Below are positions 1 to 10,000 of a DNA stretch of 64,000 nt, piece by piece (positions within the stretch are counted from its first letter, which is position 1; each line of letters starts with the position of its first letter). The stretch comes from Sagittula sp048553715. Its GTDB lineage: Bacteria; Pseudomonadota; Alphaproteobacteria; Rhodobacterales; Rhodobacteraceae. The notes beneath the pieces are model-generated. The model was given only the letters and a program-made list of their open reading frames with translations. It did not search any database and had not been told where the DNA came from. The translations under genes were made by a program, and so were the position numbers. Where the stretch lies: positions 62,001-126,000 of the forward strand of contig NZ_JBLZNC010000003.1 of the NCBI RefSeq assembly GCF_048553715.1, read 5' to 3'.

Positions 1-1134
1 CGGTGCGCCCGCCGTCATACGTCCGCTGTCCAGACCCAGCAGGCGGGCCGGATTGAACGACAGCGCGCGGAACAGGCAGGGCAGGGACAGCTCTTCGGCA
101 TGATACAGCCGCAAGATCACCGGCAGCATGGTTTCCAGACCCACCGCACCCGATGCGGCCTCCTCGAACGGGAGGCGTTTGGATTCCTCGTCCTGCGGCG
201 TGTGAAATGACCCAATCACATCGATAAGGCCGGTGCGAACCGCCTCGACGATGGCCTTGCGATCCTCTTCGGCGCGCAGCGGCGGCTTGACCTTGAAGAA
301 GGTGCGATAGTCCGCAAGGTCCATTTCGTTCAGGGTCAGGTGGTGCATCGACGTGCCCGCCGTGATGGCAAAGCCGTTGGCCTTGGCGCGTTCCAGCGCG
401 GGCAGGGCGCGGGCGGCGGTGATCTGGTCGGCGTGGTAGCGCACGCCCGTCATCTCGACCAAGGCAATGTCGCGGTCCAGCCCCATGCGCTCGGCCATGG
501 GCGACACCGACGGCAGGCCGCGCAGCGACGCGAACTTGCCGCTTGTGGCCGCCGCGCCACGGGACAGGCCGGGGTCCTGCGGGTGGCCCACGATCAGCGC
601 GCCCAGCGAGCGGGCGTAGGTCATCGCACGCGACAGCACCTTGGTGTCGGTCACCACATGGTCGCAATCGGTAAAGGCCACGGCCCCGGCATCCATCAAA
701 AAGCCGATCTCCGTCATCTCGCGGCCCGCGCGGCCTTTGGTCAGCGCAGCCATCGGCAGCACGTTCACCCGCGCCTCGTCGCTGGCGCGACGGCGGATGA
801 AATCAAGCTGTTCGGGCGTGTCGACTGTCTGGTCGGTGTCGGGGCGCGTGACCATCGTGGTCACACCGCCCGCCGCCGCCGCCAGCCCCGCAGAGCCAAA
901 GGATTCCTTGTGCCGCTCGCCGGGCTCGCCCACCTTGACGCCGATGTCGACGATGCCGGGGGCCAGACATTTTCCGAGGCAATCGACCACGACCATGTCA
1001 GGGTGATCCGGCAGCGCGGCAGTGGCGTCAAAGATGCGCTCGATGCGCCCATCCACCACCAAAAGCGCGCCGGCTTGGTCAGTGTCGCCTTCGGGATCGA
1101 TCAGGCGGGCATTGGTAAACAGCGTATGGGTCAT
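1..1134 (-). CDS. pyrC: Dihydroorotase-like protein, probably non-catalytic; C-terminus cut by window edge
   Basis: Cyclic-amidohydrolase (dihydroorotase, de novo pyrimidine synthesis) family. The N-terminal 378 codons are present and roughly 50 residues lie beyond the left edge. The fold is recognisable (LAPGIVDIGVKVGEPGERHK at about 58-77), but the family's zinc-binding HxH after PGIVD is replaced by G65-V-K67. The later ATDHAPH-type segment reads DVIGSFHTPQ, so other metal ligands are also lost. This is the pattern of PyrX-type pseudo-dihydroorotases, which are known in Pseudomonas to support aspartate transcarbamoylase structurally. It lies downstream of pyrB on the same strand with one small gene between. 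The ATG at 1134 is the first good start; the upstream SD is weak. Confidence 0.88.
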   Translation of the reverse strand, partial: MTHTLFTNARLIDPEGDTDQAGALLVVDGRIERIFDATAALPDHPDMVVVDCLGKCLAPGIVDIGVKVGEPGERHKESFGSAGLAAAAGGVTTMVTRPDTDQTVDTPEQLDFIRRRASDEARVNVLPMAALTKGRAGREMTEIGFLMDAGAVAFTDCDHVVTDTKVLSRAMTYARSLGALIVGHPQDPGLSRGAAATSGKFASLRGLPSVSPMAERMGLDRDIALVEMTGVRYHADQITAARALPALERAKANGFAITAGTSMHHLTLNEMDLADYRTFFKVKPPLRAEEDRKAIVEAVRTGLIDVIGSFHTPQDEESKRLPFEEAASGAVGLETMLPVILRLYHAEELSLPCLFRALSFNPARLLGLDSGRMTAGAP

Positions 1135-1203
1135 GCGGGCCAGGATGTTTGGGATTTTCTTTGGTCTAAGGCAATTCGGGGCGCGGGGAAAGCGGTCACG
1201 ACG

Positions 1204-1743
1204 CTAGAGCAGCACGGCCAAAAGGCCCGCGATCAACAACAGCGCCAAGGCGGCCAGCACCAGACCGGCGGGGCGCGTGAGGTTGCCCATCGCGCTGGCA
1301 GGCCCGCCAGAGCCTTCACCACGCGCAGCAGATGTGCGCAGACGGGCCCCCTTGGCGGCGGGGGCCTGCGCCTTGTAGCTTCCGATGTGGGTCAGGGGTT
1401 GGGCGATATGCAACGTCTGCGAGGTGTTCTCGAAGGCTTGCGGCGGCAGGATCACCACATGGCCGGTCAGCGCATCCAGCCGCGCCTTGTCACCCCCCAA
1501 CGCGGCCGAGGATATGTCGTAGGCCTGCCCCAGATAATGCGACAGCCCAAGCCCTTCGAGATCGCGCAGATCGACGGTTTCCACAAAGGCCGGGCGCAGC
1601 TTCGTCGCGCCGACCGCGTATTTCAGGGGCCATTCGCCGGTGCCTGCCATGGTGGTGAACCGCTCGACGGCTTGGGGGGGCAGGTCCAGATGCAACACAT
1701 GCAGCGTTGCGGTGTCAGAGCCGTTGATCGCGATTTCGGTCAT
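1204..1743 (-). CDS. Tail-anchored small protein between pyrB and pyrC-like gene
   Basis: This 179-residue protein has no family I can name. The first 100 or so residues look like a soluble domain (LHVLHLDLPPQAVERF near the start). A low-complexity Ala/Gly linker follows at about 125-150, then one strongly hydrophobic helix at about 158-179 that ends the protein (LVLAALALLLIAGLLAVLL). That architecture suggests a C-tail membrane anchor facing the cytoplasm. It sits 66 bp after pyrB and 69 bp before the dihydroorotase-like gene on the same strand, so co-transcription is likely. A link to a membrane-associated pyrimidine complex is only an inference from position. Confidence 0.75.
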   Translation of the reverse strand: MTEIAINGSDTATLHVLHLDLPPQAVERFTTMAGTGEWPLKYAVGATKLRPAFVETVDLRDLEGLGLSHYLGQAYDISSAALGGDKARLDALTGHVVILPPQAFENTSQTLHIAQPLTHIGSYKAQAPAAKGARLRTSAARGEGSGGPASAMGNLTRPAGLVLAALALLLIAGLLAVLL

Positions 1744-1809
1744 GGGGCCTCAGGCGCTTGGGTGTGAATATCAGGCCGGAGCAGGCTCCGCCGTTTTGGG
1801 GCATAGGCG

Positions 1810-2760
1810 TCAGACAAGCACCGATTTGGGATTGGCCCGCAGGTTGCGCGCCAGCAGGTCCATCGCGGCCATGCGGACGGCCACGCCCATTTCGACCTGA
1901 TCCTGAATGACGCTGCGGTTGATGTCATCGGCGATGGTGCCGTCGATCTCGACCCCGCGGTTCATCGGGCCGGGGTGCATGACGATGGCATCGGGCTTGG
2001 CATAGGACAGCTTTTCCGCATCCAGCCCGTAGCGGTGGTAATACTCGCGCTCCGACGGGATAAAGCCGCCGTCCATGCGTTCCTTTTGCAGGCGCAGCAT
2101 CATCACCACATCCGCATCGCGCAGCCCTTCGCGCATGTCGTCATAGACCTCGGCGCCAAAGGCATCGATCCCCGATGGCATCAGGGTCGGCGGCCCCACC
2201 AGACGGATGCGGTTTTCCATTTTATGCAGCAGCAGCAGGTTCGACCGCGCCACGCGGCTGTGCGCCACATCGCCGCAAATCGCGATGGTCAGCCGGTGCA
2301 GGCGGCCTTTGGCGCGGCGAATGGTCAGCGCATCCAACAGGGCTTGTGTGGGGTGTTCGTGCCGCCCGTCCCCTGCGTTTAGCACCGCGCAATGCACCTT
2401 TTGGGCCAACAGGTCGACCGCGCCGGAATGCGGATGGCGCACCACCAGCAGGTCCGGGTGCATCGCGTTCAGCGTCAGCGCGGTGTCGATCAGGGTTTCG
2501 CCCTTCTTGATGCTGCTGGCCTGCATGGCCATGTTCATCACGTCTGCGCCCAGCCGTTTGCCTGCCAGCTCAAAGCTGGCTTGCGTGCGGGTGGAGTTTT
2601 CAAAGAACATGTTGATTTGTGTCAGCCCCGCCAGCGCCTGCGCATGTTTGTCACGGCCCCGATTGAAGGTGACGTATTGTTCCGCAAGATCGAGAATGGT
2701 GGTGATCTCGTCGGGGCGCAGGGGTTCGATCCCCAGAAGGTGGCGATGGTCGAAGCGCAT
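1810..2760 (-). CDS. pyrB: Aspartate carbamoyltransferase catalytic subunit
   Basis: Condenses carbamoyl phosphate and aspartate to N-carbamoylaspartate, the first committed pyrimidine step. The 316-residue length is normal for the catalytic chain. The carbamoyl-phosphate signature FFENSTRTQASFE, the HPTQALLD motif and the C-terminal MHPGPMNRG are all intact. The ATG at 2760 is preferred over the ATG at 2766 because an AGGG lies six bases before it, while the earlier ATG sits directly on that AGGG. A longer open frame continues upstream to 3351 but runs antisense to the uracil-DNA glycosylase gene and is not coding. First gene of the leftward pyrB / tail-anchored protein / pyrC-like cluster. 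No regulatory chain (pyrI) is seen. Confidence 0.96.
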   Translation of the reverse strand: MRFDHRHLLGIEPLRPDEITTILDLAEQYVTFNRGRDKHAQALAGLTQINMFFENSTRTQASFELAGKRLGADVMNMAMQASSIKKGETLIDTALTLNAMHPDLLVVRHPHSGAVDLLAQKVHCAVLNAGDGRHEHPTQALLDALTIRRAKGRLHRLTIAICGDVAHSRVARSNLLLLHKMENRIRLVGPPTLMPSGIDAFGAEVYDDMREGLRDADVVMMLRLQKERMDGGFIPSEREYYHRYGLDAEKLSYAKPDAIVMHPGPMNRGVEIDGTIADDINRSVIQDQVEMGVAVRMAAMDLLARNLRANPKSVLV

Positions 2761-2908
2761 GGTCATCCCTGATGTGGTTGCCCCGTGTTTACGAAGCACA
2801 CGCCCGCCCCGCAAGGGTGCGCTTGCCCGTCCACGGCTGCGCGGAAAATGCGGTTTGGGCCTCGGCGGGTGATTTTCCTTTGCGCGGCGGGGGTCTAAGG
2901 TGGCTTTC

Positions 2909-3697
2909 ATGGAATCGGCACTGGATTGGCACGCCGCGCGCGCGGCACTGGAATGGCAGATGGAAATGGGCGTGGCAGAGGTGCTCTGCGATGCTCCCGT
3001 TGACCGTTTCGCGTTGGAAGACGCCGCCAAGGAGGCGCGCGCCGCCAAAAAGCGTGCCGGAACCGGGGCCGCAGGGCAGGCCGCCCCCGCGCTGGAGCCG
3101 CAGATCGACCCCGTGGCCGAGGCGCAGGCCGCCGCCGCCGCTGCCGGAACCTTGTCCTCGCTGCAGGCCGCCATGGCCGCCTTCGAGCTGTGCGAGCTGA
3201 AACGTGGCGCGCGCAATCTGGTGTTTGGCGAGGGGGCCGCGCACCCCAAGGTGATGGTCGTGGGCGAAGCGCCCGACCGGGATGAGGACCGCTCTGGCAA
3301 ACCGTTTGTCGAGGCGTCGGGCACATTGATGGACAAGATGCTGGCCGCCATCGGGCTGAGCCGCGCGGAAAACGCCTATCTGACCACGGTGCTGCCATGG
3401 CGTCCGCCGCAGGGGCGTGACCCGCGCCCCGAAGACATCGCCATGATGAAGCCGTTTCTGGAGCGCCATATCGCGCTGGTGGATCCTGCGGTGGTCATTG
3501 TCATGGGCAACACCGCCTGCCAGTCGCTGCTGGGCAAACGCGGCATCACCCGTCTGCGCGGCCAGTGGACTGACATCGGCGGCAAACCTGCTTTGCCGAT
3601 GATGCATCCGCAGGCCCTGATGCGCCAACCGGCCCTGAAGCGAGAGGCATGGGCCGATCTGTTGTCGGTCAAGGCCCGCCTGAAGGAGCTGTCATGA
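2909..3697 (+). CDS. Uracil-DNA glycosylase, family 4/5 type
   Basis: Removes uracil from DNA to start base-excision repair. Motif 1 (VVGEAPDRDEDRSGKPFVEA) and the late motif MMHPQALMRQPALKREAW match the iron-sulfur type 4/5 glycosylases. Family members bind a 4Fe-4S cluster with four cysteines; here CELKRGARN lies just before motif 1. The first 90 residues are an Ala-rich extension. The ATG at 2909 is chosen because a TAAGG lies eight bases upstream; a GTG at 2900 would add three residues. Divergent from pyrB. The stop overlaps the LysE start (ATGA), so the two are probably translationally coupled. Confidence 0.9.
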   Translation: MESALDWHAARAALEWQMEMGVAEVLCDAPVDRFALEDAAKEARAAKKRAGTGAAGQAAPALEPQIDPVAEAQAAAAAAGTLSSLQAAMAAFELCELKRGARNLVFGEGAAHPKVMVVGEAPDRDEDRSGKPFVEASGTLMDKMLAAIGLSRAENAYLTTVLPWRPPQGRDPRPEDIAMMKPFLERHIALVDPAVVIVMGNTACQSLLGKRGITRLRGQWTDIGGKPALPMMHPQALMRQPALKREAWADLLSVKARLKELS

Positions 3698-4302
3698 TCG
3701 TCGATCCCGTCATGCTACTGGCCTTTCTGCCTGCGGGGCTTGCACTGAATATCACGCCCGGCCCGGATATGCTGTTCTGCATGGCCCAAGGGCTGCGGGG
3801 CGGGGCACGCTGCGGCTGGGCGGCCTCCGCCGGCGTGTCTGCGGGCGGGATCGTCCATGTGGTTCTGGCAGGGCTGGGGCTGGGGGCACTGGTCGCCGCC
3901 CTGCCGGGGGCATTCGACGTGATCCGCTGGGCTGGAGCGGCCTATCTGGCGTGGATTGCGGTGCGCACTTTACGCACGCCGTTGGCCGGAGTGGATGCGC
4001 CCCCCTTGGGTGCGCGCGATGCGGCGCGTCAGGGCTTTGTGGTCAACCTCACCAATCCGAAATTCATCTTGTTCGTCCTGGCCTTTGTGCCGCAATTCGT
4101 GGACCCGTCGCGCGCGGTTCTGCCGCAATTCCTGATCTTCGGGTCGATGATGGCGCTGGGTGGTCTTGTGGTGAACGGGCTTGTGGGCCAATTCGCGGGC
4201 CGTTTGCGCGCACATCTTCAGGGGGGAACCCGCACGGAACGTGGCCTGCGCTATTTTTGCGCCACGCTGTTTGGCGGTCTGGCCTTGCGGTTGGCCCTAT
4301 GA
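3694..4302 (+). CDS. LysE/RhtB family amino-acid exporter
   Basis: An inner-membrane exporter of the LysE family, 202 residues, as usual. The N-terminal signature NITPGPDMLFCMAQGLRGG, the glycine-rich helices and the central VVNLTNPKFILFVLAFVPQF are all diagnostic. Five to six transmembrane segments can be traced. The substrate (amino acid or homoserine-lactone-like compound) cannot be told from sequence. It overlaps the preceding glycosylase by four bases and the following secreted-protein gene by four bases (ATGA), giving a tight three-gene unit of mixed functions. Confidence 0.92.
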   Translation: MIVDPVMLLAFLPAGLALNITPGPDMLFCMAQGLRGGARCGWAASAGVSAGGIVHVVLAGLGLGALVAALPGAFDVIRWAGAAYLAWIAVRTLRTPLAGVDAPPLGARDAARQGFVVNLTNPKFILFVLAFVPQFVDPSRAVLPQFLIFGSMMALGGLVVNGLVGQFAGRLRAHLQGGTRTERGLRYFCATLFGGLALRLAL

Positions 4303-4877
4303 CAAAGCGGCACCTGTGTTGGCTGATGGCTTTGTGGCCGCTTGGCGCGCAGGCGGGGGCGATCGACTATCCCGCGCTGTTTGACACCCATGCCGACAAG
4401 ATCACCGAGGGCGGGACCCGCGACGGGTCAGACATCGACGTGCTGAAAATGCCCGAAGGCATCGAGCTTTACCGCTACACCGATCCCGACGGGGCGACCC
4501 GCTATGACGGGATGGACGTCAGCGGGCGTGGCGCCGTCGGGTGCCTGTATGATCTGTATTTCGAACTCAACGCCTTGGCCAAAAGCTGTCGCTGGACGCC
4601 ATCGCCGCATGACGCACGCGTGTTGGAACAGCGCTTGCGCCGCATCACCCGCTTTGTGATGGCAAACGCGCAGCCCGCCTTGGACCCGGCAGAGGTCGAC
4701 GCCCATCTGGCCGCGCAACTGGAGCAGTGGCGCGAGACGGGCGGGGCCGAGGCCTGCACAGACCCCGATCACGGCATTCAGGGTTTTGCGGGGGCCCTGG
4801 CCTCTGACGCCTTCGAGGGGGTGCTTGACTTCGCGCTGGCGGTGCCAAGATTACCGGTAGACAATCCCTGCCTCTAA
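4299..4877 (+). CDS. Secreted or periplasmic protein of unknown function
   Basis: I do not recognise the family. The 192-residue product starts with a signal peptide: Lys/Arg followed by a hydrophobic run ending in GAQA, with cleavage likely after residue 20. The mature part contains a segment rich in Tyr and Asp (ELYRYTDPDGATRYDG) and several cysteines that could form disulfides in the periplasm. It overlaps the LysE gene by four bases and ends 42 bp before moaB, so it is probably expressed with them. Base composition matches its neighbours. Confidence 0.7.
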   Translation: MTKRHLCWLMALWPLGAQAGAIDYPALFDTHADKITEGGTRDGSDIDVLKMPEGIELYRYTDPDGATRYDGMDVSGRGAVGCLYDLYFELNALAKSCRWTPSPHDARVLEQRLRRITRFVMANAQPALDPAEVDAHLAAQLEQWRETGGAEACTDPDHGIQGFAGALASDAFEGVLDFALAVPRLPVDNPCL

Positions 4878-4919
4878 GACCGCCGCGCAATCGCCGCCGC
4901 AATGAAAGGCCCATGACGC

Positions 4920-5462
4920 ATGTCGCGCATTGACGAAACACAGCAATTTATCCCCGTCCGCATCGCCATCCTGACCGTCAGCGACACGCGCGGGCTGCAG
5001 GATGACCGCTCGGGCGATACTTTGGTGGCGCGTCTGACCGAGGCGGGGCACAGCTTGGCCGACCGTGCGATCCTGCGCGATGACCGCGCGGCAATCGCCG
5101 ACCAGTTGCGGCTCTGGATCGCGCGCGACGATGTGGATGTGGTGATTTCCACCGGCGGCACCGGTCTGACCGGCCGCGATGTCACGGTCGAGGCCCATCG
5201 CGACGTCTACGAGAAAGAGATCGACGCCTTCGGCACCGTCTTTACCATGGTGTCCTTCCAGAAAATCGGCACCTCTGCGGTGCAAAGCCGCGCCACAGGC
5301 GGTGTCGCAGGCGGCACCTATCTGTTTGCGCTGCCCGGCTCCACCGGTGCGTGCAAGGACGCCTGGGATGAAATTTTGCGCTGGCAGCTCGATTACCGGC
5401 ACCGGCCTTGTAACTTTGTCGAGATTTTACCGCGTCTTGATGAACATCAACGACGCAAATGA
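4920..5462 (+). CDS. moaB: Molybdenum cofactor biosynthesis protein B
   Basis: A MoaB/MogA-fold protein that binds molybdopterin and, by family knowledge, adenylates it before molybdate insertion. The 180-residue length is typical. The motif VVISTGGTGLTGRDVT at about 78-93 is the molybdopterin-binding signature, and PGSTGACKDAWDEIL closes the family pattern. ATG 4920 follows an AAAGG. The rest of the cofactor pathway (fdhD-mobA-mobB-moeA) is in a separate operon 13 kb to the right. Confidence 0.95.
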   Translation: MSRIDETQQFIPVRIAILTVSDTRGLQDDRSGDTLVARLTEAGHSLADRAILRDDRAAIADQLRLWIARDDVDVVISTGGTGLTGRDVTVEAHRDVYEKEIDAFGTVFTMVSFQKIGTSAVQSRATGGVAGGTYLFALPGSTGACKDAWDEILRWQLDYRHRPCNFVEILPRLDEHQRRK

Positions 5463-5554
5463 CCCAATGCGGCGTATAAGCCGTATATAGCTATGTGAAT
5501 TGGCCCGCTGATGTGGGCGGGGCGCGCCTTTGCACCCCAAACAGGAGTAGAGCC

Positions 5555-7012
5555 ATGCGCTTTTTCCGCAAAAGCCTGACGGGGCTGTTTTTGTTTGGCT
5601 TGACGCTGGGCCTGTTGGCTTGGGCGGGGATCATGGTGCGCGATGCGGTGCAGGCGCGGATGAACGAGGAACCCAACCGCAGGCCCGCCCGCGAACGCGT
5701 GTTTACCGTCAACACCATCACCGTCACGCCCGAGACCATCACGCCGGTTCTGTCCGTTTTTGGCGAGGTGCAAAGCGCCCGCACGCTGGAATTGCGCGCC
5801 GCCGCCGGTGGGCCGCTGCGCGAACTCGACCCCGCTTTTGTCGAGGGCGGGCGCGTCACCCAAGGCCAGCTTTTGGGGCGCATTGATCCGGCAGATGCGC
5901 AGGCGGCGCTGGACCGTGTGGAAAGCGATCTGTTGGATGCGCAGGCCGAAGGGCGCGAGGCCGCCCGCGCCATCGACATTGCCCGCGATGAACTTGCCGC
6001 CGCCGAGGATCAGGTGATGTTGCGCGAACAGGCTTTGCAGCGGGCGCGCGATCTTTTGGGCCGCCGCGTGGGCACCGAGGCTTCGGTCGAGACCGCCGAG
6101 CTGGCGCTGTCTTCGGCCCGCGCGGCGGTGTTGAGCGAACGGCAGGCGCTGGCCACCGCCGAGGCGCGCATTGATCAGGCCCGCACCGCGCAGCGCCGCG
6201 CCGAAATCGCCCGCGAAGAGGCCGAGCGCCGCCTTGCGGATACCGAAATTCGCGCGGCCTTTGACGGGGTGCTGACGGATGTCACCGTGGTCTCCGGACG
6301 TTTGGTTTCGGCGAACGAACAGCTTGCCCAACTGGTCGATCCCAGCGCGCTGGAGGTGGCCTTTCGCGTGTCCACGGGGCAATACGCGCGGCTTCTGGAC
6401 GGGGCGGGCGATCTGCGCCGCGCGCCGGTCGAGGTGGTGATGCAAAGCTATGATGCGCAATTGACCACCACGGGCCAGATCTCGCGCGAGAGCGCATCTG
6501 TGGGCGAGGGGCAGACCGGCCGGTTGCTGTTTGCCACGCTGGACGCGCCGCGCGGGTTCAAACCGGGCGATTTCGTCACCGTCCGCATTCAGGAGCCTGC
6601 CTTGGACAATGTCGCGCGACTGCCCGCGACCGCGCTGGGCGCGGACGGGGCGGTTCTGGCCTTGGGGGCAGAGGATCGTCTGGAACTGGTCGATGTGACG
6701 CTGGAGCGGCGTCAGGGCGATGACATTCTGGTGCGCGCGCCGCGCCTGACGGGGCGGCAGGTGGTGGCCGAACGCACGCCGCTTTTGGGGGCGGGGATCA
6801 AGGTTCAGCCCTTTGTGCCCGAGGGCGGCGAAGCCTCTGCCGAGCCGGAGCTGCTGGAACTGTCCACGGAACGTCGCGCAGCCCTTGTCGCCTTCGTTCA
6901 GTCGAACACCCGCATGCCGGAGGCGGCCAAAACCCGCGTTCTGGCGCAATTGCAACAAGACCGCGTGCCCGCTGATGTGGTGGCGCGTCTCGAAGGGCGC
7001 ATGGGCGGCTGA
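5555..7012 (+). CDS. RND efflux periplasmic adaptor (membrane fusion protein)
   Basis: HlyD/AcrA-type adaptor that links an inner-membrane RND pump to an outer-membrane channel. The 485-residue protein has an N-terminal signal-anchor at about 8-28, a biotinyl-lipoyl-like half domain (GGPLRELDPAFVEGGRVTQG), a long Ala/Glu/Arg-rich coiled-coil hairpin at about 120-235, and beta-barrel and membrane-proximal domains after that. The last 70 residues form an extra helical tail. ATG 5555 is preceded by AGGAG with seven-base spacing; the frame continues upstream to 5495 without a better start. It is followed 32 bp later by the RND permease, its obvious partner. No outer-membrane TolC gene is adjacent. 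Confidence 0.93.
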   Translation: MRFFRKSLTGLFLFGLTLGLLAWAGIMVRDAVQARMNEEPNRRPARERVFTVNTITVTPETITPVLSVFGEVQSARTLELRAAAGGPLRELDPAFVEGGRVTQGQLLGRIDPADAQAALDRVESDLLDAQAEGREAARAIDIARDELAAAEDQVMLREQALQRARDLLGRRVGTEASVETAELALSSARAAVLSERQALATAEARIDQARTAQRRAEIAREEAERRLADTEIRAAFDGVLTDVTVVSGRLVSANEQLAQLVDPSALEVAFRVSTGQYARLLDGAGDLRRAPVEVVMQSYDAQLTTTGQISRESASVGEGQTGRLLFATLDAPRGFKPGDFVTVRIQEPALDNVARLPATALGADGAVLALGAEDRLELVDVTLERRQGDDILVRAPRLTGRQVVAERTPLLGAGIKVQPFVPEGGEASAEPELLELSTERRAALVAFVQSNTRMPEAAKTRVLAQLQQDRVPADVVARLEGRMGG

Positions 7013-7044
7013 CCGCCGCGCCGCCCGCATCAGGAGGGGACAGC

Positions 7045-10000
7045 ATGTCGCGTGAATTGCCCAAATCCGCCAGCGGTCTGTTCGCCTATTTCACGCGCCA
7101 CCCGACGCTGGCGAACCTGATCCTTGTGATCCTTCTGGCGGCGGGTCTGATGGCCGTGCCGAACATGCGGGCGCAGTTCTTTCCCGATACGGTCAGCGAC
7201 GAAATCGACGTATCGGTGCAATGGGATGGCGCGGGTGCCGAGGATGTGGATGCCGCCATTGTCCAGCTTCTCGAACCGGCCTTGTTGTCCGTCGAAGGTG
7301 TGGCCGCATCGACGGCGCAATCGCGCGAAGGGCGCGCCAGCATCGAATTGGAATTCGACCCCGGTTGGGACATGGGTCGCGCGGCGGATGATGTGCAACA
7401 GGCGGTGGACGGCATCACAGGCCTGCCGGATGAGGCCGAGGCGCCCACCGTGTCGCGCGGGGGGTGGCGGGACCGCGTCACGGATGTGGTGGTCACGGGG
7501 CCTGTGGGCGTTGACCAGCTGGCGCGCTTTGCCGATGAGTTTGTGGTCCGCCTGTTTGCCGAAGGTGTCACCCGCACCACGATCCGTGGCATTGCCGCGC
7601 CGCAAATCGTGGTCGAGGTTACCTCTGCCAGCCTGATCGAACATGACATCACCATGGCCGATATCGCCGATGCCATCGCCGCCGAGGTTGACGCCGATCC
7701 CGCAGGCGATGTGGACGGCGCGGGGGCACGCGTGCGCACAGGCATCGAGAAACGCAGCGCCGAGGACGTGGCGGGCATTTCGCTGCGCGCTTTGGCCGAC
7801 GGGACCAAGCTGACGGTGGGCGATGTCGCCCGCGTCCGGTCCGAGGGCGTGGACCGCGCCCGCAGCTATTTTGTCGGGGACAATCCGGCCATCTCGGTTC
7901 GCGTCGACCGCTCGGATCGTGGCGATGCCATCGCCATTCAGGCGCAGGTCGAAGAGGTGGCCGCCGCCTATGCCGCAACCCTGCCCGAAGGGGTCAGCAT
8001 CGATCTGATCCGTACGCGGTCGGAGGCAATCACCGGCCGTCTGAACATCCTGCTCGACAACGCGTCAATGGGTTTGGTTCTGGTGGTGGGGCTGTTGTTC
8101 TTGTTCCTGAACACGCGCACGGCCTTTTGGGTGGCGCTGGGCATTCCGACCGCGCTGTTGGCGGCGATTGCGCTGATGTATCTGGGCGGTTTGACGATCA
8201 ACATGATCTCGCTGTTTGCCTTGATCATCACGTTGGGGATCGTGGTCGATGACGCCATCGTCGTCGGAGAGCATGCAGACCATCTGTCCCGCAACGGCCA
8301 CGGCCCGTTCGAGGCCGCAGAGCGCGCGGCGCAGCGTATGGCCATGCCGGTGTTTTCCGCCACGCTGACCACCGTGATCGCCTTTTTCGGACTGGTGGCG
8401 ATCGGCGGGCGGTTTGGCGATCTGATTTCTGATATTCCCTTTACCGTGATCATGGTGCTGCTGGCCTCGCTTGTGGAATGCTTCCTGATCCTGCCGAACC
8501 ACATGGCCTATGCGCTGAAACCGCGTGCCTCGGGCGGCTACAGACCGTGGCGTGCGGTGCTGGGCCTGCTGGCAGAGGCGCTGGTGGCGCTGATTGCGCT
8601 GGGGTTGATCGTGTTGGCTGTGATGTCGCTGCCTGCGGTGCTGGTTGCGATCTCGGGCCTGTTTGCTCAGGCACCCGACGCGCTGACAGGGCTACAGGCA
8701 CAGGCCGTGGCGCTCCGGCAGACAATCATTGCGCAGGGGTGGATTGGCGGCGTGGTGGCATGGGCGGCGATGGTAGCGCTTCTGGCGCTGCGTCTGGCCC
8801 GCCAGCCTGCACAGGCACGACAGGCCAAACTGCGCGGCCTGTCCGACAATGGCATCGACAGTGCCTCCAAACTGGTGAACCGGGGCTTTCGCTGGGTGCG
8901 CGAGACGCTGTTTCGCCCGTTGATGGCACTGGTGATCCGCGCCCGTTACGTGGTGCTGTCGGCATCCGTTGTCGCACTCAGCGGCATCGTGGTGTTTTTC
9001 ATCTCAGGCGAGGTGCAGTGGCGGTTTTTCAACGCGCCGGAACGGGCATCCGTGACCGGTAATTTCGCCATGGTCCCCGGCGCAACCCGCGCAGATACGC
9101 TGGCGCAGTTGCGGCTGTTGCAACAAACCACCGAGGATCTCGCCGCCGAATACGAAGACCGCTACGGACGCAATCCGCTGGCCTATGTGATCGCGGAAAT
9201 CGGCGGCAATTCCGGCCCGTCGCTGGCAGGGGCCGATACAAAGGATCCCGACCAGCTTGGCGCGATTTCCATCGAATTGATCGAGGCCGACTTGCGCCCC
9301 TATTCCTCCTTTGCCTTTGTCGGAGATCTGCAGGAGCGCGCAGGCCGGCATCCGCAGGTGGAGACGATCTCGTTTCGGGGCTGGCGGTCGGGGCCGGGGG
9401 GCGATGCGCTGGATGTGCAGTTCTCTGGTGCCTCGTCCGAGGTGCTCAAGGCTGCCGCCGAAGACCTGAAAGCCGCCGTCGCCCAATTCCCCGAGGTCTC
9501 CGCCGTCGAGGATAACCTGTCCTACGACAAATCCGAGATGATCCTAGAGCTGACCCCGCAGGGGCAGGCGCTGGGCTTTGACATTGACGGGCTGGGCTCT
9601 GCCCTGCGCAACCGTCTGGGCGGGATCGAGGCGGCGACCTTCCCGGTTGGCCCACGGTCGGCCGAGATCCGGGTCGAGCTGCCGGACAGCGAACTGACCG
9701 CTGATTTCCTTGAACGCACCCTGCTGCGCACGCCGCAGGGGGAATATGTGCCGCTGGCCGATATTGTGCGGGTTGAGCAACGCTCGGGCTTTAGCACGGT
9801 GCGGCGCGAGAACGGAGTGCGGCTGATTTCCGTGACCGGCGATATCTCCGAAGACGATCCCGCCCGTGCCACCGAAATCATGCAACAGCTCGAAGACGAT
9901 ATCCTGCCCCGCATCGCAGACAGCCGTCAGGTGGCCTATCGCATGGCGGGGCTGTCGGAACAGGAAGATGCGTTCTTGTCGGATGCGGGCTTTGGTCTGG

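Noticed and set aside
2761..3351. Upstream extension of pyrB to a 513-codon protein.
   Set aside because: The added part is antisense to the uracil-DNA glycosylase and the known ATCase N-terminus begins at 2760.
5447..7030. A 527-codon frame antisense to the RND adaptor.
   Set aside because: Shadow of the adaptor's coiled-coil region; no SD and no family.
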